Positions 53,401-55,860 of a stretch of 55,860 nucleotides of DNA are shown here, in pieces. The notes beneath the pieces were generated by a model, which was given only the letters and a program-made list of their open reading frames with translations, was not told where the DNA came from and did no database searches. Source of the DNA: an uncultured Thiothrix sp. (GTDB lineage Bacteria > Pseudomonadota > Gammaproteobacteria > Thiotrichales > Thiotrichaceae); NCBI RefSeq assembly GCF_937873765.1, contig NZ_CALMZC010000034.1:1-55860 (forward strand), read 5' to 3'. The position numbers were made by a program, and so were the translations under genes. Numbering within the stretch: the stretch's first letter is position 1; every line of letters begins with the position of its first letter.

Positions 53401-55860
53401 ACTTGCTCCAGTGGGCGCACAGCCACTGATAGTTAGATTACTGCCAACGACTATAGTTTGCTTGAACTGCGGGAAGTTAAGCACCGCATTAGGGCCAGCA
53501 TCTGCATCGTTGACATCATTCAGTGAAACAGCATTATTAGCTAAATCAATACCTAAGCCACCATTCGCATATATGCTGTTGGCAGAGACGGTGAGTCCTG
53601 ATCCATTACCACGGTTGTCGATACCATCAGTACCGTTATTGGCAATAATGTTGGCCTCACCAGCTCCAGTGCCACCTATTAGGTAAGTGACGGGGTAAGA
53701 TACCGTGTTCCAAATTCCTGCTGCTGTGTTGCCAAGAGCGGTTATACCATCTACACCGACCCCGATGAGATTGCCTTGGATCACGCCTGATGTGCTGGAA
53801 CTAGGATTAGTACCTGCCGACAGGTTAATAGCATTCCGTAGATTGCCAGATACAACGTTATTCAAAATCGCTACATTCAAACTGCTTTCTACGCCAGTAA
53901 AACTACTACCTTCAGCTGGATTAACGCCGGTAGTTGCATCACCGCCATATATACCTTCACTCCCGTTACCGATAGCTGTGTTGCCGCTGATGTCTACACC
54001 AAAGAAGTTATTTTTGATAGTGAGGTTGGAGGCGCCGATATAGTAGACACCGTGCCAGTTGCCGGAGGAGATGTTGCGATCATCAACTGAATCACCACCG
54101 ATTAGTACATCATCTGCACGGAAAATACGGATACCACTGTCACCGTTGCGTTGCGCCACGCTACCGATGGTATCAAGCCCCACATGGTTACAGGCAATGT
54201 GGGTACGGTTGCCTGCCTCAGCAATATAAATACCGTAGTTGTACGTGTTCGAGCCATATCCGGGCGCAAATTTTACCACCGATAGACCTCGAATCAAGGT
54301 ATCTGGGGCGCGTACTCGTACACCTTGCAAACCCACTGCAGTACTTGATAACAGTGAACCATCTAGTTGCACTTTCAGGTTGCGTGATCCCCAAGTACAA
54401 GTTGCGGTATTTTGGGTGCTGGCATCCAAAGCTGTTGCCGCATCTATGATATTTGGCAGCATGGTGAGAGGTTTTATGACCGCAATTCCTGCTGTGGTAA
54501 GGTCAAGAGTACCATGTGCAGCAGTACCTGCATAACCACTACCGTCCGGGATCATGAAGACTGAGGTTTCCTTGCTAGTATGAATACCTTGGTTTGGGAT
54601 ATCTTTCAGTAGATTGCTGTTGAGGATAAACTGTCGTAAAGAGCCTTGTCCGCTGTCATTAGTATTGACAATGGTGTCAAAGTTAAAGCCGAAGTCGATG
54701 CCGCTAATAGCCGCACCTGCTAAGGTGATCGGTGTGACTGATTGGGCTTGTCTGCCACCATCGACAACACCGAGAATAAAATTACTGGGATTCAGCACTT
54801 CAGTGCCTGTATTCGTGGCAGCATCAGTCAAGGCGGGTAGTCTACCACCCACCTCACTAGTGATAGGGGTTAGGCCATCAGTACGGAAGGTTTGTACACC
54901 GAGTTCTGTTCCATCTCCACCAAGGCGGGTAGAGTTTACCGTGTCATTGACTACACGCACATAATAAGCACCGTCCGATAACCCTGTAAAACTATAAGCA
55001 CCATCTTTACTACCATCATTAGCGGTAGTAGCAGAAGTGACTAACACGCCACTGCTATTGTACAACTCTACGGTAACGCCATTGACCCCTAGACCGGAAG
55101 CAGTTGCTTGGCTACGCCCTGCGCCACCACCATAGTTCACATCTTCAAACACCACGCCCTCAACAGTCCTACTACTGCCTAAAGTAATAGCATAATCTTC
55201 CACCTCACCATTCACGGTGGCTGTGGTGGCATTAAGGTTGATGGTAGTCGACCAACGGAAACGTGCATAAGTCTGGGCCGTTACTGCGGTAGCAGGCACA
55301 TTGACCGTAAAGGCAAGTGTGCCAACGGTGGCGTTGGTATCTCCAGCAGCATTATCTTGGAGATTAGTGGCGATCTGTTCGCCTACATCAAAGATGCCAT
55401 TTCCATTGAAGTCTATCCAGCCTTGTAGATAACCCCCTGTACCGGTCACCGTCGCACTAATCATTGCTGTTTGCCCTTGGGTCAGTGCCGGTAGGGTTAC
55501 ACCATCTTCGTCGTCGATTCCCGTGCTATCATCACCCATGCCATCCAAGGGCGATGGTGGCGCATTTTCATTATCGGGGGTATTTGTACCTAAATAAATG
55601 CCCGATACTATTGCATGCGTGGGGTTGCCATAGGTTGCAGGGGCATCACTAGAGTCATAGGTCTCACAACTAGAGGTGATTCCTGAGGTATTAAACGCCT
55701 GTAAGTCGACATCCGTACCGCCAAATTGCCCTGCATAATAGGTATATTGCAGACTACTCACATTTTCCCACGCCACCCGAACTACCAATTGCTTGGGGAG
55801 TATGCTGGCATCGTAGTTATTGGTCGCGGCTGCTTTAACTGCCAGTGTCGTAGGGGGGGT
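50428..55860 (-). CDS. Giant secreted mosaic protein (5' end beyond window): GEVED repeats, beta-helix, SdrD-B, DUF11
   Basis: A partial gene: the frame is open to the right edge of the window, giving 1810 codons with no true start (the TTG at 55788 is internal). Order from the visible N-end: GEVED 1 (55660-55190), SdrD B-like (55180-54700), a right-handed parallel beta-helix region opening with TNDSGQGSLRQFI and rich in N-x-I-x-G-N repeats (54690-53450), GEVED 2 (53070-52580), a unique segment (52560-52020), GEVED 3 (52020-51530), SdrD B-like (51510-51190) and DUF11 (50770-50431). Each GEVED has a Ca-binding-like D-W/F-N-G-N/D-G loop and ends in G-E-V-E-D-Y. Probably an extracellular adhesin or matrix protein; no C-terminal anchor is visible. 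Confidence 0.8.
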   Translation of the reverse strand, partial: TPPTTLAVKAAATNNYDASILPKQLVVRVAWENVSSLQYTYYAGQFGGTDVDLQAFNTSGITSSCETYDSSDAPATYGNPTHAIVSGIYLGTNTPDNENAPPSPLDGMGDDSTGIDDEDGVTLPALTQGQTAMISATVTGTGGYLQGWIDFNGNGIFDVGEQIATNLQDNAAGDTNATVGTLAFTVNVPATAVTAQTYARFRWSTTINLNATTATVNGEVEDYAITLGSSRTVEGVVFEDVNYGGGAGRSQATASGLGVNGVTVELYNSSGVLVTSATTANDGSKDGAYSFTGLSDGAYYVRVVNDTVNSTRLGGDGTELGVQTFRTDGLTPITSEVGGRLPALTDAATNTGTEVLNPSNFILGVVDGGRQAQSVTPITLAGAAISGIDFGFNFDTIVNTNDSGQGSLRQFILNSNLLKDIPNQGIHTSKETSVFMIPDGSGYAGTAAHGTLDLTTAGIAVIKPLTMLPNIIDAATALDASTQNTATCTWGSRNLKVQLDGSLLSSTAVGLQGVRVRAPDTLIRGLSVVKFAPGYGSNTYNYGIYIAEAGNRTHIACNHVGLDTIGSVAQRNGDSGIRIFRADDVLIGGDSVDDRNISSGNWHGVYYIGASNLTIKNNFFGVDISGNTAIGNGSEGIYGGDATTGVNPAEGSSFTGVESSLNVAILNNVVSGNLRNAINLSAGTNPSSSTSGVIQGNLIGVGVDGITALGNTAAGIWNTVSYPVTYLIGGTGAGEANIIANNGTDGIDNRGNGSGLTVSANSIYANGGLGIDLANNAVSLNDVNDADAGPNAVLNFPQFKQTIVVGSNLTISGCAPTGASIELFEADVSSTSSAGVSAGANQFGKTQDYGEGERYITSWVEGTGEDTVSTPVDCATLTDTDGNSAVGMSPFQWTISLPSSLAIGDKLTATATLSGVGTSEFSAIAVITEPAYDYSDAPATYGSPIHTIASGLHLGSVAPDADTTQPTPLNGTGDDTTDSDDEDGIILPSLIQGQTATITTTVTGTGGYLQAWIDWNGNGSFADAGEQVANNIQDNQVGDTHNTLGTIAFDVNVPTNAVTTPTYARFRWSTTQNLDSTTAATNGEVEDYAVTILAQFEPELPNSVCTMNAYGWADTHTPIGSGGGEPNPPYSLVTGSYDWDAAGNPQWTGSNTPTHSVLASLVNTSLPELDLTDSSTGQNEAWMTITRLEGSPGSAGTAIIQDGGALEHKVFIISDAAGNVLTRYPSVVSTSTNTAVTPPGERNLSGLVLSFNYPADGVAYVHIYVVDYSTYREVPYVASCLQDFADAPASYGSPAHTIMRDLQLGSTAPDSEANAQPTVAANGDDTTGTDDENGVNLPIEFKPNQMTSITVNVLGASGRLQAWIDWNGDGDFADKGEQIAKNLADNASTDTDATTGVITFNVAPPATALIGSTYARFRWSTQTNLNATAAANDGEVEDYAVTVAANGTALSIAGRVFNDVNVNGIDNTEAGIKDVTIVLHDTLANTCKSTQTAADGSYLFTDLATGNYTVLEAVGAKLPTPTTCPLTAKDPNGWVSTTSNTLAVTLSTNAVNDADFGEVRAPSFSLDHSKVILPNTTITYPHVFQAYADGNVLFNIAAEQADPATLNWGVTLFLDNNCDAKLGQGDAAITSAYLVNAGDKLCILTKVAAPADALAGALHVLSISSDFQYGDGSLLAANDIQTHTDRTQTSAGSNTEDPTEPISGEGKLSLEKSVWNLTRNIAGSVALPGETLRYTIHYENIGNGLLNELAIQDSAPEFTQLVPHSMTCGTTPPELSACSPQVNATSLEWTFSGQLKAGSTGEVSYEVQVE

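Noticed and set aside
55788..55788. TTG at 55788 as the start of the second giant protein
   Set aside because: The frame continues open to the window edge and no signal peptide follows this codon, so the gene is 5'-truncated by the window.

Overview
The window reads as a contiguous piece of a gammaproteobacterial chromosome with moderate G+C content and dense, well-spaced genes. Acetoacetyl-CoA reductase (PHA storage), malate:quinone oxidoreductase, isocitrate lyase, a 2-oxoacid-type TRAP transporter, a phosphoribulokinase-family protein and osmoregulated periplasmic glucan genes together suggest a metabolically versatile environmental bacterium. A Thiothrix/Thiolinea-like member of the Thiotrichales is my best guess, but it rests on gene content alone. 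I saw no rRNA, tRNA, CRISPR array, phage genes or intact insertion sequence.

Layout. 0-3.6 kb: a GNAT acetyltransferase; a flavin monooxygenase with its DUF2783 partner, divergent from a LuxR-type regulator across a palindrome-rich spacer. 3.7-6.6 kb: a membrane rhodanese overlapping a compact PEP-synthase/rifampicin-phosphotransferase-like enzyme. 6.5-12 kb: glucan genes opgG, a small unknown gene, opgH and divergent opgC. 12-16.5 kb: a ROK repressor divergent from a fructose-type ABC importer (frcBCA). 16.9-21.5 kb: a tightly packed operon of unknown function (coiled-coil protein, inner-membrane BON/OmpA protein, Rab-like small GTPase, HD-GYP phosphodiesterase, 2OG-Fe(II) oxygenase), followed by a FUN14 protein and a secreted clan GH-A-like protein on the other strand. 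23.5-24.4 kb: a gene-free stretch with a 21-bp perfect inverted repeat. 24.4-30.7 kb: a VOC protein, mqo, aceA, rraA, a phosphoribulokinase homologue that has lost its catalytic residues, and a periplasmic PPIase. 30.8-35.4 kb: TRAP genes and phaB. 35.7-42.3 kb: the Anbu-associated cluster (ATP-grasp, alpha-E, transglutaminase-DUF2126) with the Anbu peptidase convergent. 42.6-44.8 kb: a DEAD-box helicase. 44.9 kb to the right edge: two giant paralogous secreted mosaic proteins, the second cut by the window edge.

How it fits together. TRAP uptake of 2-oxoacids, Mqo, isocitrate lyase and PhaB describe growth on small organic acids with carbon storage as PHA. A shared palindrome (ATTGTCGACAAT type) upstream of both mqo and aceA, and paired TTGGT-N3-ACCAA sites upstream of the TRAP operon, suggest GntR-type control of this metabolism. 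The best candidates for undescribed biology are the OmpA/GTPase/HD-GYP/oxygenase operon, the pseudo-phosphoribulokinase, the rhodanese/phosphotransferase pair and the giant surface proteins. Start codons were moved from the longest reading frame to an internal ATG wherever a ribosome binding site or signal peptide favoured it; these choices are stated per gene.
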